From Mycolicibacterium sp. BiH015 (GTDB lineage Bacteria > Actinomycetota > Actinomycetes > Mycobacteriales > Mycobacteriaceae), in the NCBI RefSeq assembly GCF_027706845.1, contig NZ_JAQGCZ010000002.1, positions 682,001 to 746,000 of the forward strand: 64,000 nt of DNA, in the 5' to 3' direction. This document shows positions 19,487 to 28,437 of this stretch, one piece after another. Positions within the stretch are counted from its first letter, which is position 1. Every line of letters begins with the position of its first letter. Both the position numbers and the translations under genes were made by a program. Below the pieces are notes generated by a model. The model made no database searches, was not told where the DNA came from, and worked only from the letters and a program-made list of their open reading frames with translations.

Positions 19487-20623
19487 GTGGAGCCGCTCCC
19501 CCGGCCCGATCAGGCCGAACCGCACCTGGCCGACGTGGCACCGTCGGTGCTCGCCGCGATGGGTGTGACGGGCTTCGAGGCGCGCATCCCGCTGCACTAT
19601 GACGTTGCAGGTGCCTGTGTGCTTCTCATCGATGGGCTGGGCGCAGAACTTCTGGACTCCCATACCGACGACGCTCCCGTGCTCGCCGGGATGCGTAGTG
19701 CCACCTTGCAGGTCGGATTCCCGGCCACGACGGCGGCCGGACTGGCCGCGGTCGGCACGGGGTGCCGGTCCGGGGAACACGGCATGGTCGGCATGACCTT
19801 CCGTCTGCCCGAGGTCGGGGTGATCAACGCGCTGCGGTGGCGGCCACACCCGTGGGGCGACGATCTACGCGACCGCGCTGAACCGGAGACGGTGCAGCCC
19901 ACAACGACGGTGTTCGAGAGGGCGTCGTCGGCCGGCGTCGCCGTCAGCGTCATCTCGGGCGCGCAGTTCGCCGGCTCCGGGCTGACGAGGGCGGCGCTGC
20001 GGGGCGGCACTTTCGTCGGCGTGCACACCATGGGCGATCTGGCGGCCACCATCCGCCGCGTCGTCGGCGACAACGGCTTCTGCTACGGCTACCACGCTGA
20101 TCTCGACCTGGTGGGTCACCTGCATGGACCTGGTTCGGAGGCGTGGCGGCTGCAGCTGAGACAGGTCGACAAACTCGTTGAGTCGATCGTCGAGGGTCTG
20201 CCGTCCGGTGGCCTGCTGGCCGTGGTCGCCGACCACGGCATGGTGGCGCTCGACGCGAACGTGGTCGATGTGGACGCCAGCGAGGACCTCCTGGAGGGAA
20301 CCGAGGCGATCGGCGGAGAGGTCCGGGCTCGCCATGTCTACGTTCGCGAGGGTGCGCGGGAGGACGTGCTCGCCGCCTGGCGTGCGACGCTGGGAGAACA
20401 CGCGTGGGTGGTGACGGGTGACGAGGCGATCGAGTCGGGGTGGTTCGGCGAACACGTGACCGCCGATGTGCGCCTGCGTATCGGGGATGTCGTGGCCGCC
20501 GCGACAGGCTCGGCGGGGATGCTTCGCAAGACCGTCGAACCGGTGGAATCTTCGCTGGTCGGGCAGCATGGTTCCCTGACGTCCGCTGAACAGCGGATCC
20601 CCCTTCTGCTTGCCCATCGCTAG
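19487..20623 (+). CDS. Alkaline-phosphatase-superfamily phosphodiesterase/pyrophosphatase
   Basis: A 378-residue member of the type I phosphodiesterase/nucleotide pyrophosphatase family. The metal and nucleophile positions are all visible: Asp in CVLLIDGLGAELL, Thr in GFPATTAAGLAAVGTG, Asp/His in HADLDLVGHLHG, Asp-His in AVVADHGMVAL and the final His in VGQHGSLTSAEQRIPLL. No signal peptide is seen, so it is probably cytoplasmic. Substrates in this family include nucleotide sugars and phosphonates; none is indicated here. The GTG start is one base after the response regulator stop, so it is likely read through from the signalling operon. Confidence 0.85.
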   Translation: MEPLPRPDQAEPHLADVAPSVLAAMGVTGFEARIPLHYDVAGACVLLIDGLGAELLDSHTDDAPVLAGMRSATLQVGFPATTAAGLAAVGTGCRSGEHGMVGMTFRLPEVGVINALRWRPHPWGDDLRDRAEPETVQPTTTVFERASSAGVAVSVISGAQFAGSGLTRAALRGGTFVGVHTMGDLAATIRRVVGDNGFCYGYHADLDLVGHLHGPGSEAWRLQLRQVDKLVESIVEGLPSGGLLAVVADHGMVALDANVVDVDASEDLLEGTEAIGGEVRARHVYVREGAREDVLAAWRATLGEHAWVVTGDEAIESGWFGEHVTADVRLRIGDVVAAATGSAGMLRKTVEPVESSLVGQHGSLTSAEQRIPLLLAHR

Positions 20624-20879
20624 ACAGCCGTCCGTGCGGCGCCGCATCCTGGCGGGCAAACCCTTCTCGGACAGCTCTCTTCGTATGTCCAACCGCGTGG
20701 CGGCCGTCGAAGTATTTGCCAAAAGAATTGTTGTGCAACAGATTTGATGATGAATGTGGTTCGGTCGTGTTGGGCAGCCAATGAGGCTTCTACAGAACGT
20801 TTTTCGTGATACATCTGAAGACCTGACGCGTATTGTGCTCGCCATCACAGATTTTGGCTGATTTAGAGACCCTCTGTTA
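20624..20879. other. AT-richer 256-base intergenic region
   Basis: A long leader before the NlpC/P60 gene with visibly lower GC than its surroundings and several TTT/AAT tracts. No gene, terminator hairpin or named riboswitch could be supported by eye. Confidence 0.4.
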
Positions 20880-21515
20880 ATGTCCGGCCGCATGTTTGCT
20901 CTCGCAACACTCTTGACGCTTGTCAACCAGGTGTCGGGTACCCCGTATGTGGCCGGCGGTGATTCACCCGCCGGCACGGACTGCTCCGGTCTCGTGTCGT
21001 GGGTCACCAACGCCGCGACGGGAAGGCCGGTCTACGGCGACAGGTTCCACACCGGAAACATCGAAAGCGAGCTCCTCGCGCGCGGCTTCCAGTACGGGAC
21101 GCAGCCCGGTGCCCTGGTGGTCGGCTGGAACAGCGGCCACACCGCGGTGACCCTGCCCGACGGCACGGCGGTGTCCTCCGGCGAAGGTGGTGGCGTCAAG
21201 GTCGGCGGCGGCGGCGCCTACCAGGACCAGTTCACCAACCACATGTTCCTGCCGACGCCGGCCAACGTTCCTCCCGTGCCCGACCCGCTGCTCGCACCGC
21301 CCATCAACCAGCTCCCGCCTCCGCCCGCACCGCCACCGCCGGGCGCCCCCGTCGTCCTGGCGGGCCAGGACGCCCCGCTGCCGCCCGGCGGTCCGCTGCC
21401 TCCGCCGCCGATCGGCGCCCCGATCCCGCCCCCACCGCCGGGTATGCCGGTTCCGCCTCCCCCGGCGGGAGCCCCGCCCGCACCCGGCGCGCCGCCGCCC
21501 GCCGCACCGGCCTGA
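20880..21515 (+). CDS. NlpC/P60-type protein with proline-rich tail
   Basis: A 211-residue protein. The first ~125 residues resemble an NlpC/P60 papain-like domain: TPYVAGGDSPAGTDCSGLVSWV supplies the catalytic Cys and GWNSGHTAVTLPDG the His. The rest is a low-complexity Pro/Ala/Gly tail (PPPPAPPPPG-type repeats). NlpC/P60 enzymes cut peptidoglycan stem peptides. Unlike RipA/RipB-type mycobacterial endopeptidases, no cleavable signal peptide precedes the domain; the N-terminal hydrophobic stretch belongs to the fold. Export may therefore use another route, or the protein may not be a wall enzyme. ATG 20880 was chosen; ATG 20892 is possible. A long AT-rich leader precedes it. Confidence 0.75.
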   Translation: MSGRMFALATLLTLVNQVSGTPYVAGGDSPAGTDCSGLVSWVTNAATGRPVYGDRFHTGNIESELLARGFQYGTQPGALVVGWNSGHTAVTLPDGTAVSSGEGGGVKVGGGGAYQDQFTNHMFLPTPANVPPVPDPLLAPPINQLPPPPAPPPPGAPVVLAGQDAPLPPGGPLPPPPIGAPIPPPPPGMPVPPPPAGAPPAPGAPPPAAPA

Positions 21516-21541
21516 GCCGACCGGGCGATAGCGTCGGTGCC

Positions 21542-22288
21542 GTGATCGTGCTGCTGCCGCCCTCAGAGACGAAGCGTCCGGGCGGCGACGGCCCGGCCCT
21601 GTCGCTGGACACGATGAGCTCCCCAGCCCTGAACCCGACGCGGGAGGAACTCGTCAGCGACCTGGTCGGCCTCGCCGCCGACCGGCCCGCGGCCCGCAAG
21701 GCCCTCGGCCTCTCGGCGTCCCAAGATGCCGAGATCGAACGGAACGCATCGCTGCGCACAGCGCCCACGCTGCCCGCGATCCACCGCTACACCGGCGTCC
21801 TCTACGACGCCCTCGACGTCGAGTCGCTCTCAGGTGCCGCCCTGTCGCGCGCACAGGCTCGGCTAACGGTCGTGTCGGCACTGTTCGGGCTCATACGGGC
21901 CGGCGACCAGCTCCCGGCCTACCGGCTCTCCGCCGGCTCCAAGCTGCCCGGCCGTCCCACGCTGGCCGCCCGGTGGAAACCGGCTCTTGAGGCCGTACTG
22001 GCAGCCGCGGCGGAACAGGAGTTGATCGTCGATCTGCGATCGGGGTCCTATGCCGCGCTCGGCAAGGTTCCCGCCGCCGTCACCGTCGACGTCGTGGCCG
22101 AGAACCCCGACGGGCGGCGCGTCACCGTCAGCCACTTCAACAAGGCCCACAAAGGTCGCCTGGCGCGCGCCCTGGTCAGCACGCGCTCAGATCCCGGCGA
22201 CGCCGCCGCGGTGGCCACGGTCGCACGTCGCGCCGGCATGCGGGTCGAACGGCGCGGCGACCACCTGACCGTCGTGGTGCCCTCGTGA
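21542..22288 (+). CDS. yaaA: YaaA/UPF0246 peroxide-stress family protein
   Basis: A 248-residue YaaA (DUF328) protein. Conserved motifs are VLLPPSETKRPGGDG at the N-terminus, YTGVLYDALD, VVSALFGLIRAGDQLPAYRLSAGSKL and VSHFNKAHKGRLAR. In E. coli, YaaA lowers free intracellular iron and limits Fenton damage during peroxide stress; the fold binds DNA. The GTG start coincides with the family N-terminus (VIVLLPPSETK). It follows the NlpC gene by 26 bases on the same strand. A link with furA-katG, about 8 kb away, is functional at most. Confidence 0.9.
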   Translation: MIVLLPPSETKRPGGDGPALSLDTMSSPALNPTREELVSDLVGLAADRPAARKALGLSASQDAEIERNASLRTAPTLPAIHRYTGVLYDALDVESLSGAALSRAQARLTVVSALFGLIRAGDQLPAYRLSAGSKLPGRPTLAARWKPALEAVLAAAAEQELIVDLRSGSYAALGKVPAAVTVDVVAENPDGRRVTVSHFNKAHKGRLARALVSTRSDPGDAAAVATVARRAGMRVERRGDHLTVVVPS

Positions 22289-22295
22289 GCTGGAC

Positions 22296-22796
22296 TCAGA
22301 GGCCGAAGACGGCGTCCGTGGTGTAGAACTCCTCCGGCATGTGGGAAAACGGGCTCGGCCTGGTGATGGACACCCACACGCCGGTGGCGTTGGGCGCTAT
22401 CGGCCCGCGAACGGTGGTCGCTCCCCCACCGGCGACGTCGGTGGTCAACGGCGCGACCGCGACCCCGGGATCCCCGGCATTGCAGGTCACCGCCGACGAA
22501 CGCGGCACCTGGATCACCTTGACGTCAAAGCGGCTGTTGGGTGTCGCGGTGGCGATCTGGATGTCGGTGACCAGCTGTCCGCCCTCCACGCGGAGTAGGC
22601 CGGAGGGACGACCGTAGTACGCGCCGTGCACGTACTGGTATTCGCTGAAATCACAGCGCCGCAGAATCTGGGTGAACGGAAGGATTTTGGGTTCCGACAC
22701 CGCGGCCGCTGTTCCGGACGTGCCGAGAGCCAGGGCGGGCCCCCAAGACGCGGCGAGAGTGGCGGCTGCGAGGGCGGTACGCGCGATACGACGCAT
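22296..22796 (-). CDS. Secreted protein of unknown function
   Basis: A 166-residue protein with a typical Sec signal peptide (MRRIARTALAAATLAA then GTAAA before cleavage near residue 33). The mature part is about 130 residues with only two cysteines (RRCDFSEYQY and TCNAGDPG), which could form one disulfide. The pattern of strands suggests a small beta-rich domain. I do not recognise a family; it looks like a conserved mycobacterial exported protein. It converges with yaaA, eight bases apart. Confidence 0.75.
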   Translation of the reverse strand: MRRIARTALAAATLAASWGPALALGTSGTAAAVSEPKILPFTQILRRCDFSEYQYVHGAYYGRPSGLLRVEGGQLVTDIQIATATPNSRFDVKVIQVPRSSAVTCNAGDPGVAVAPLTTDVAGGGATTVRGPIAPNATGVWVSITRPSPFSHMPEEFYTTDAVFGL

Positions 22797-22888
22797 GTCG
22801 GTGGATCCTGTTCTCTGCGGAGGCTGACCCCAAGGTTAGGTCGTCCCGCCGTTGACGGGCGCGGTTCTGCGGGGGACACTTCGGCCCG

Positions 22889-23137
22889 ATGTCGACACTG
22901 TGGGTATATGCCCGAATTCAGCTGATGATGTTCGTGTTCGGCATCGTCGGGCCCATCTTCCTCATCGGTTACTTCGCCTCCCAGCCGGATCCCGAGCTGC
23001 GCTGGATGTACTGGTGGGGTCTGTTCATCACCGTCGGCGACATTCTGATCGCGCTCAAGATGACCGAATCGGTGGTCCGCAAGGATGCCGAGATCGCCGA
23101 GAGCAGGGCCAGGAGGCGCCTCGGATATGACGACTGA
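22889..23137 (+). CDS. Small two-helix membrane protein
   Basis: An 82-residue protein with two hydrophobic segments (about residues 10-28 and 38-57) and a charged C-terminal tail (RKDAEIAESRARRRLGYDD). No known family recognised. Its end overlaps the next gene by 11 bases, and an AGGAGG inside it serves the next start, so the two are probably co-translated. Confidence 0.7.
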   Translation: MSTLWVYARIQLMMFVFGIVGPIFLIGYFASQPDPELRWMYWWGLFITVGDILIALKMTESVVRKDAEIAESRARRRLGYDD

Positions 23138-23501
23138 CGGCATGGGACATGCGGGTTACCCGGTCCCGCCTCAGCCACGGCGGTCGGGCGTCGACGTCGC
23201 GATCTCGATCGTCACGCTGCTGCTGACCGTCGTGTTCGGCGCCGCTGCCGCGTTCTTCGGACTGTTCTCACTGGCTTTCCTCGACCACTGCCCGCCCGCC
23301 ACATGCAGTGTCGAAGGTGCCGTGAATGCCGTGTTCACCTCGCTGCTGGCCGCAGCAGGTGTCGGCGTGGTCGGCGTCGTCGTCACCGTCATCCAGCTGA
23401 TCAGGCGAAAGACGGCGTGGCCCTTCGCTGTTGGCACCTTCACCCTGTGCGCCACGGCGGTGCTGCTAGGGGTCGTCGGCTATTCGGCGGCGGTCGGCTG
23501 A
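23127..23501 (+). CDS. Small membrane protein
   Basis: A 124-residue membrane protein with about three hydrophobic segments (residues 25-48, 64-86, 95-120). A short Pro-rich cytoplasmic N-terminus (GYPVPPQPRRSG) precedes them, and a CPPATC pair lies between helices 1 and 2, probably outside. The ATG was chosen because an AGGAGG lies ten bases upstream, inside the previous gene. Function unknown; it forms a two-gene unit with the preceding membrane protein. Confidence 0.75.
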   Translation: MTTDGMGHAGYPVPPQPRRSGVDVAISIVTLLLTVVFGAAAAFFGLFSLAFLDHCPPATCSVEGAVNAVFTSLLAAAGVGVVGVVVTVIQLIRRKTAWPFAVGTFTLCATAVLLGVVGYSAAVG

Positions 23502-23549
23502 CCCGTCGACGAGTTGCCGGTGCCCGCGGCGGGCAGGATGATCCGCCCC

Positions 23550-25013
23550 ATGGATAGATCCACGGCGTTCGCCCTGTCAGACATCGACGCGGTCGGCCAG
23601 GCGGCCCTGGCGGCTGCAGGCGAGGTGACGGCCACCGAACTCCTCGAGGCTGCGATCGTCCGACTGGAAGCCGGCCGGGTCCTGAACGCGGTCATCGCCG
23701 ACCTCTTCGACAGGGGTCGCGAGCAGGCTGCCGCATTGGATGACGCCGCGGTGCTGCGCACCGGCCAGGCCGGCCCGATCGCCGGAGTTCCCTTCCTGCT
23801 CAAGGATCTTGGCGCTTCGCTTGCCGGTGCGCCGGAAGCGATGGGCTCACGTGCCCTACGGCAGCACGTCGCGACGGAGACCGCGTGGATCGTCGAGCGC
23901 TATCTCGAAGCGGGGCTGGTGATCTTCGGGAAGACCAACACCCCGGAATGGGGAAACCACTGCACCACCGAACCGTCCCTGTTCGGGCCGACCACCAATC
24001 CGTGGGCACCGGAGATCACCCCCGGCGGATCCAGCGGCGGATCCGCGGCCGCGGTCGCCGCCGGGATCGTTCCCGCGGCCTCCGGCGGTGACGGCACCGG
24101 GTCCATCCGGGTTCCGGCCGCGTGCTGCGGCCTCGTCGGCCTCAAACCCCGCCGCGCTCGGACGTCGTTCGCTCCCGGTGCCGGACACGGACTCGAGGGT
24201 CTGGTCAACGAGCACGCGCTCACCCGCACGGTGCGCGACAGCGCCGCACTGCTGGACGCGGTCACCGGCGTGGGGGTCGGCGACCCCTATTCTGCGCCAC
24301 TGCCTACACAGCCATTCCTCAGCGCCATCGCCGAAACACCTGCACCGCAACGGATTACGATTGCCACGTCATCTCCGTTCCCCGGACCGGCCACCGATGC
24401 CGCCGTGGTCGCGGCGGTGGAGCGCGCCGGCACGGTCTTGGCGGAACTGGGCCACTCGGTGGAGCCCGGCGCCCCGACGATCGACGCCGATGCCGTCGCC
24501 GACGCGATCGCCATGCTGCACACCGTCAGCAACGCCCAGCTGTACGAGCTCGCCTGCCGGGTCCTCGGACGCGAGCCGAACGAAGACGAGTTCGAGCCGA
24601 GCACCTGGGAGATGGTGCGTGAAGGGCTGACCGCCACCGGCACGGAGTACGCGGACGCCATCGCCGCCGTGCACTCCCAGACTCGGCGGTTCGCGACCGG
24701 GATGACGGACTCCGACGTGCTGCTGGTGCCCACGCTGCTGACGGCGCCCCCGCCGTACGGGCTGCTCGACCAGCCGAGGGGCTCGACACGCGCGTTCTTC
24801 GACGTGGAGTTCGCGACCACGGGCTGGACCTCGCTGGCCAACGTGACCGGCTGGGCGGCGATCTCGCTTCCCCTCGCAGTCACCGCGGAGGGGTTACCGA
24901 TCGGGGTGCAGTTGATGGCCCCCGACGAGGCGATCCTCTTGACGCTGGCCGCGCAGCTGGAAACGGCGTTACCGTGGGCCGATCGCCGGCCGCCGGGCTG
25001 GGTGGGTGCCTGA
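23550..25013 (+). CDS. Amidase signature family enzyme
   Basis: A 487-residue amidase of the signature (AS) family. The Ser-cisSer-Lys triad is visible: Lys in PFLLKDLGASLAG, the glycine/serine loop TPGGSSGGSAAAVAAG, and the nucleophile region SGGDGTGSIRVPAACCGLVGLKP. It hydrolyses carbon-nitrogen bonds of amides; substrate not predictable. No GatB/GatC partner is nearby and the sequence is not GatA-like at the C-terminus. The ATG at MDRSTAF was preferred; GTG 23514 upstream in frame is an alternative. It stands alone between the small membrane protein genes and a hydrolase. Confidence 0.9.
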   Translation: MDRSTAFALSDIDAVGQAALAAAGEVTATELLEAAIVRLEAGRVLNAVIADLFDRGREQAAALDDAAVLRTGQAGPIAGVPFLLKDLGASLAGAPEAMGSRALRQHVATETAWIVERYLEAGLVIFGKTNTPEWGNHCTTEPSLFGPTTNPWAPEITPGGSSGGSAAAVAAGIVPAASGGDGTGSIRVPAACCGLVGLKPRRARTSFAPGAGHGLEGLVNEHALTRTVRDSAALLDAVTGVGVGDPYSAPLPTQPFLSAIAETPAPQRITIATSSPFPGPATDAAVVAAVERAGTVLAELGHSVEPGAPTIDADAVADAIAMLHTVSNAQLYELACRVLGREPNEDEFEPSTWEMVREGLTATGTEYADAIAAVHSQTRRFATGMTDSDVLLVPTLLTAPPPYGLLDQPRGSTRAFFDVEFATTGWTSLANVTGWAAISLPLAVTAEGLPIGVQLMAPDEAILLTLAAQLETALPWADRRPPGWVGA

Positions 25014-25142
25014 CGACAGTCGACACTCCGTCACATGCACGACGAGGGTGCCGACGACCGGGTCGCGGATTGGTCCACCTCTTGTTGCCCTTTGCTGCCG
25101 TTGCGAATCGAACGGCGGAGACCGCATGCGACACTTTCGGTT

Positions 25143-26060
25143 ATGGCACTGGACATCGACCGTCCCAAGCTTGAGGGCAACGTCCTGGTCGGCTCCGACC
25201 GCCGGCTCGGGTTCGCCGAGTTCGGCGATCCGCAGGGCAGACCGATCTTCTGGTTACACGGCACCCCCGGTGCCCGGCGCCAGATCCCGCTCGAAGCCCG
25301 CTCCTTCGCTGAGAAGAACCGCATCCGACTCATCGGCGTCGACCGGCCCGGCATTGGATCGTCCACGCCGCACGAGTACCGCAAGGTCATCGACTTCGCG
25401 CAGGACCTGCGCACGATCGCCGACACCCTCGGCATCGACAAGATGCAGATCATCGGGCTGTCCGGCGGCGGTCCCTACACCCTCGGTTGTGCTGCCGCGA
25501 TGCCGGATCGGGTGGTCGCGGTCGGCGTCCTCGGTGGTGTCGCCCCGACGCGAGGCGCCGACGCGATCGGCGGGGGTGTCATGGGCAAGGTCGGCCTGCC
25601 CGTCGCCCCGGTTCTCGAACGTGTGGGTACACCGCTGTCCCTCGTCGCCACCGGACTGATCCGTCTGATCAAGCCTGTCGCCGAACCGGCCCTGTATCTG
25701 TACGCGAGCATTTCGCCCGAAGGCGACCGCCGGCTGTTGGTACGACCCGAGTTCAAGGCGATGTTCCTCGACGATCTGCTCAACGGCAGCCGCAAGCAGC
25801 TCGCTGCGCCGTTCGCGGACGTCGTCGTCTTCGCCAGGGACTGGGGCTTCCGGCTCGACGAGGTCAAGGTGCCGGTGCGGTGGTGGCACGGGGACTGCGA
25901 TCACATCGTCCCGTTCGAGCACGGCAAGCATGTCGTTGCGCTGCTGCCCGACGCCGAGTTCTACGCCCTGCCCGGGGAAAGCCACCTCGGTGGCCTCGGC
26001 GAGGCCGAGGCGATCATGGCGACGATGAGTGATCTGTGGGACACCGCCGACAGGCGGTAA
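25143..26060 (+). CDS. Alpha/beta hydrolase
   Basis: A 305-residue alpha/beta-hydrolase-fold protein. The oxyanion segment is FWLHGTPGARRQ, the nucleophile elbow IIGLSGGGPYTLG, the acid in WWHGDCDHIVPFEHG and the His in LPGESHLGGLGEAE. The triad is complete. The mid-region LSLVATGLIRLIKPVAEPALYLY is a hydrophobic lid, which suits a lipophilic ester substrate. There is no signal peptide. It converges with the small hypothetical gene and cinA. From memory, M. tuberculosis has a hydrolase (lipJ) next to cinA, but that protein carries an extra cyclase domain absent here. Confidence 0.87.
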   Translation: MALDIDRPKLEGNVLVGSDRRLGFAEFGDPQGRPIFWLHGTPGARRQIPLEARSFAEKNRIRLIGVDRPGIGSSTPHEYRKVIDFAQDLRTIADTLGIDKMQIIGLSGGGPYTLGCAAAMPDRVVAVGVLGGVAPTRGADAIGGGVMGKVGLPVAPVLERVGTPLSLVATGLIRLIKPVAEPALYLYASISPEGDRRLLVRPEFKAMFLDDLLNGSRKQLAAPFADVVVFARDWGFRLDEVKVPVRWWHGDCDHIVPFEHGKHVVALLPDAEFYALPGESHLGGLGEAEAIMATMSDLWDTADRR

Positions 26061-26063
26061 GCC

Positions 26064-26288
26064 CTAACGCTTCAGCCAGCCCCGGATGGTCGGCAAGTCC
26101 TTGGTGTAGGTCTGCATCAGGTCGTCGTGGTAGAGCGTGCCGCCGCTGATGGCGGAGTCACCCTGCCAGACGACGTGGACGCGGACGACGCCCTTGTTGA
26201 AGTAGTCGCTGCGATCGGTGACTCGGTGATTCCATCCGGTCTGCTCGGCGAGCGCCGAGACGGCCTGCCGCTCGTCGGTGTCAACCAT
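26064..26288 (-). CDS. Conserved small hypothetical protein
   Basis: A 74-residue soluble protein (MVDTDERQAVSALAEQTGWN to TYTKDLPTIRGWLKR) without recognised domain. It starts with ATG nine bases after the cinA stop on the same strand and is probably in the cinA operon. The composition is coding-like (strong third-position GC). Function unknown. Confidence 0.7.
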   Translation of the reverse strand: MVDTDERQAVSALAEQTGWNHRVTDRSDYFNKGVVRVHVVWQGDSAISGGTLYHDDLMQTYTKDLPTIRGWLKR

Positions 26289-26297
26289 GGCTACACC

Positions 26298-27566
26298 CTA
26301 ACCCTCGCTGTTCAGCGCCCTTCGAAGCAGATGCATGGCGACCGTGGTGGAGCGCTCGCGGACATCGGACCTGTTACCGGGCAGCGTCGTCGTTCTCGTG
26401 ATTCCGATGCCGCTCGCCAGCGCGACAGAAAAGCACACCGTGCCAACAGGTTTGTCCGGCGAGCCACCGCCCGGCCCGGCGATGCCGGTGATGGCGACGG
26501 CGGTGTCGGCGCCGAACCGGCGCAGGGCGCCCGCCGCCATCGCCTCGGCGACCGGCTCCGACACCGCGCCGTGTTGCGCGATCAGCTCGGCATCCACTCC
26601 CAAGAGCGCGGTCTTGGCCGTATTCGAGTAGGCGACCACTCCCCCTGCCACATACGCCGACGAACCCGCGCGCTCGGTGAGGCGGGCGGCCAGCAGACCC
26701 GCGGTGCATGATTCGGCGGTCGCAATGCCGCGGCCCGTCAGCAGCTCGGCGACCTGGTCGTCGACGAAAGCGCCGTCGGTGGAGAACAGCTCGTCGGCGT
26801 GCCGGTCGCGCAGCACGCCGAGGAGCGCGGAGTACGCGTACGCATCCTGGGGCTCGTACCGGGTGACGATCTCGAGCTCGCCACGGCGCAGGCAGGTCGT
26901 AATCTCGAGCCGGTCGAATCCGACGACGCTTTTCTCGGCATCGCGCAGGGTCTCGGCGAGACCCGACTCCGGCAAGCCGAACATCCGGATCGTCTCCTGC
27001 CGATAGCGCACCCGCCCGGCGATCGCCGCCTGCAGCTCGTCGGTGGCGACCGCCGCCTCCCACATCGGCTGCAGCTCGCGCGGCGGCCCGGGCAGCACGA
27101 CGACCGTCGGACTGCCCGGCACCACAAGCCCGGGAGCGGTGCCGACGGGGTCGAGGATCACGGCGCCGGCCGGGACGAGCGCCTGCTTGCGGTTGGCGGC
27201 GATCACCGCGTCCGCGTCGACACCCGGGAACCGCGACATCAAGCGCGTCACGATGTCGCCGATCTTGGCCTCGAGGCCCGCGTCGAGGACCAGGTCCCTG
27301 TCGCAGAACCGCGACACGACCTCCACCGTCATGTCGTCGGCGGTCGGCCCGAGACCGCCGCTGGTGATGATCAGGTCGAGGTTCTGGTCGGCGAGGAAGT
27401 GAAGCTGGGCCTCGATGTCTCCGGGCCGGTCACCACACAGCGTGATGTGGCCGAGCTCGACGCCCAGCTCGAGCAGTCTGTCCGCGAGCCAGGGACCGTT
27501 GCGATCCTGTACGCGTCCGGTGAGGACCTCCGTCCCCGTCACCACGATTCCCGCGCGTGCGCTCAC
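26298..27566 (-). CDS. cinA: CinA-family protein (nicotinamide-nucleotide amidase)
   Basis: A 422-residue CinA protein, full length. The N-terminal MoCF-like domain (1-170; [34 protein letters not shown]) corresponds to the ADP-ribose pyrophosphatase half. The C-terminal PncC domain (about 260-420) has [19 protein letters not shown] with the conserved Ser and [19 protein letters not shown]. The enzyme deamidates NMN to NaMN and is used in NAD salvage; mycobacterial CinA has also been linked to drug tolerance through cleavage of NAD-drug adducts. The GTG start has AAGG nine bases upstream. The SDR gene precedes it by 44 bases on the same strand. Confidence 0.95.
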   Translation of the reverse strand: MSARAGIVVTGTEVLTGRVQDRNGPWLADRLLELGVELGHITLCGDRPGDIEAQLHFLADQNLDLIITSGGLGPTADDMTVEVVSRFCDRDLVLDAGLEAKIGDIVTRLMSRFPGVDADAVIAANRKQALVPAGAVILDPVGTAPGLVVPGSPTVVVLPGPPRELQPMWEAAVATDELQAAIAGRVRYRQETIRMFGLPESGLAETLRDAEKSVVGFDRLEITTCLRRGELEIVTRYEPQDAYAYSALLGVLRDRHADELFSTDGAFVDDQVAELLTGRGIATAESCTAGLLAARLTERAGSSAYVAGGVVAYSNTAKTALLGVDAELIAQHGAVSEPVAEAMAAGALRRFGADTAVAITGIAGPGGGSPDKPVGTVCFSVALASGIGITRTTTLPGNRSDVRERSTTVAMHLLRRALNSEG

Positions 27567-27610
27567 GACATCCGACCTTACGCACCGCCGAGGCGACGGG
27601 GCGGGGCCGG

Positions 27611-28357
27611 CTACTTGTGCGGTACGTCGTTGACCAGGCCGCCGTCCATGACGAATTCGGCTCCCGTCGAGTAGCGGGACTCGTCGCTGGCGAGGAACAC
27701 CACAAACGTCGCGACCTCTTCGGGCTGACCGGGGCGGCCCAGGGGGATGCGCAGCATGTTGTCCGGGAAGTGCTTGGTCATCGGGGTGCGGATGAAGCCG
27801 GGGTGCACCGAGTTGACCCGGATGTTGTATTGGCCGAGCTCCAGGGCCGCCGATTTCGTCAGACCACGCACGGCCCACTTCGAGGCGACGTAGGGGTGCA
27901 CCATGATCGCGCCGCGCAGGCCCTCGATGGACGAGATGTTGATGATGGAGCCTCCACCGTCAGCCTTCATCGCCTCGACCGACGCCTGCATGCCCAGGAA
28001 TGTTCCGGTGAGGTTGACGTCGATCACCCTCTGCCACTTGGCCATATCGAATTGGCCGATCTGGCCCAGCGCCACCGTGCCCGCATTGTTCACGAGAACG
28101 TTGAGCTTGCCGAAGTCGTTGACCGCGGTCGCGACGGCCGCCTCCCACTGGTCGGCCTGCGTGACGTCGAGGTGCACGTAGCGGATGGAGTCCGGTGTCG
28201 CGGTGTTGATCTCGTCGGCAAGCGCCTGGCCCTTCTCGTCGAGAATGTCGCCGATGACGACCTTGGCGCCCTCGGCGATCAGAGCGCGCGCATCCTCGGC
28301 GCCCATCCCCTGTGCGCCGCCACTGATGAGTGCCACTTTTCCGTCCACGCGTCCCAT
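27611..28357 (-). CDS. Short-chain dehydrogenase, 3alpha/20beta-hydroxysteroid dehydrogenase type
   Basis: A 248-residue classical SDR. The cofactor motif is [15 protein letters not shown], with NNAG (VLVNNAGTV), the catalytic Ser in INISSIEG and Tyr-x-x-x-Lys as YVASKWAV. It closely resembles M. tuberculosis FabG3 (Rv2002), an NADH-dependent 20beta-hydroxysteroid dehydrogenase. A KstR-type operator lies 36 bases upstream and is shared with the divergent reductase gene, so steroid-responsive expression is likely. The ATG ([11 protein letters not shown]) fits the family start. Confidence 0.9.
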   Translation of the reverse strand: MGRVDGKVALISGGAQGMGAEDARALIAEGAKVVIGDILDEKGQALADEINTATPDSIRYVHLDVTQADQWEAAVATAVNDFGKLNVLVNNAGTVALGQIGQFDMAKWQRVIDVNLTGTFLGMQASVEAMKADGGGSIINISSIEGLRGAIMVHPYVASKWAVRGLTKSAALELGQYNIRVNSVHPGFIRTPMTKHFPDNMLRIPLGRPGQPEEVATFVVFLASDESRYSTGAEFVMDGGLVNDVPHK

Positions 28358-28392
28358 GGGGCGACAGGTTACCTCACGGGGTGGACACGAAT

Positions 28393-28406
28393 TAGAACCT
28401 GTTCCA
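28393..28406. promoter_or_regulatory. KstR-type operator between divergent genes
   Basis: TAGAACCTGTTCCA fits the KstR consensus TnnAACnnGTTnnA exactly. KstR is the TetR-family repressor of mycobacterial cholesterol catabolism. The site is 31 bases before the plus-strand reductase ATG and 36 before the minus-strand SDR ATG, so it could control both. Confidence 0.75.
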
Positions 28407-28437
28407 ATTTGATTCCTGAGCACGCATACTGCTGGCC

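Noticed and set aside
20624-20879. c-di-AMP (ydaO-type) riboswitch before the NlpC/P60 gene
   Set aside because: Wall hydrolase genes in actinobacteria often carry one, but I could not match its conserved blocks in this leader.
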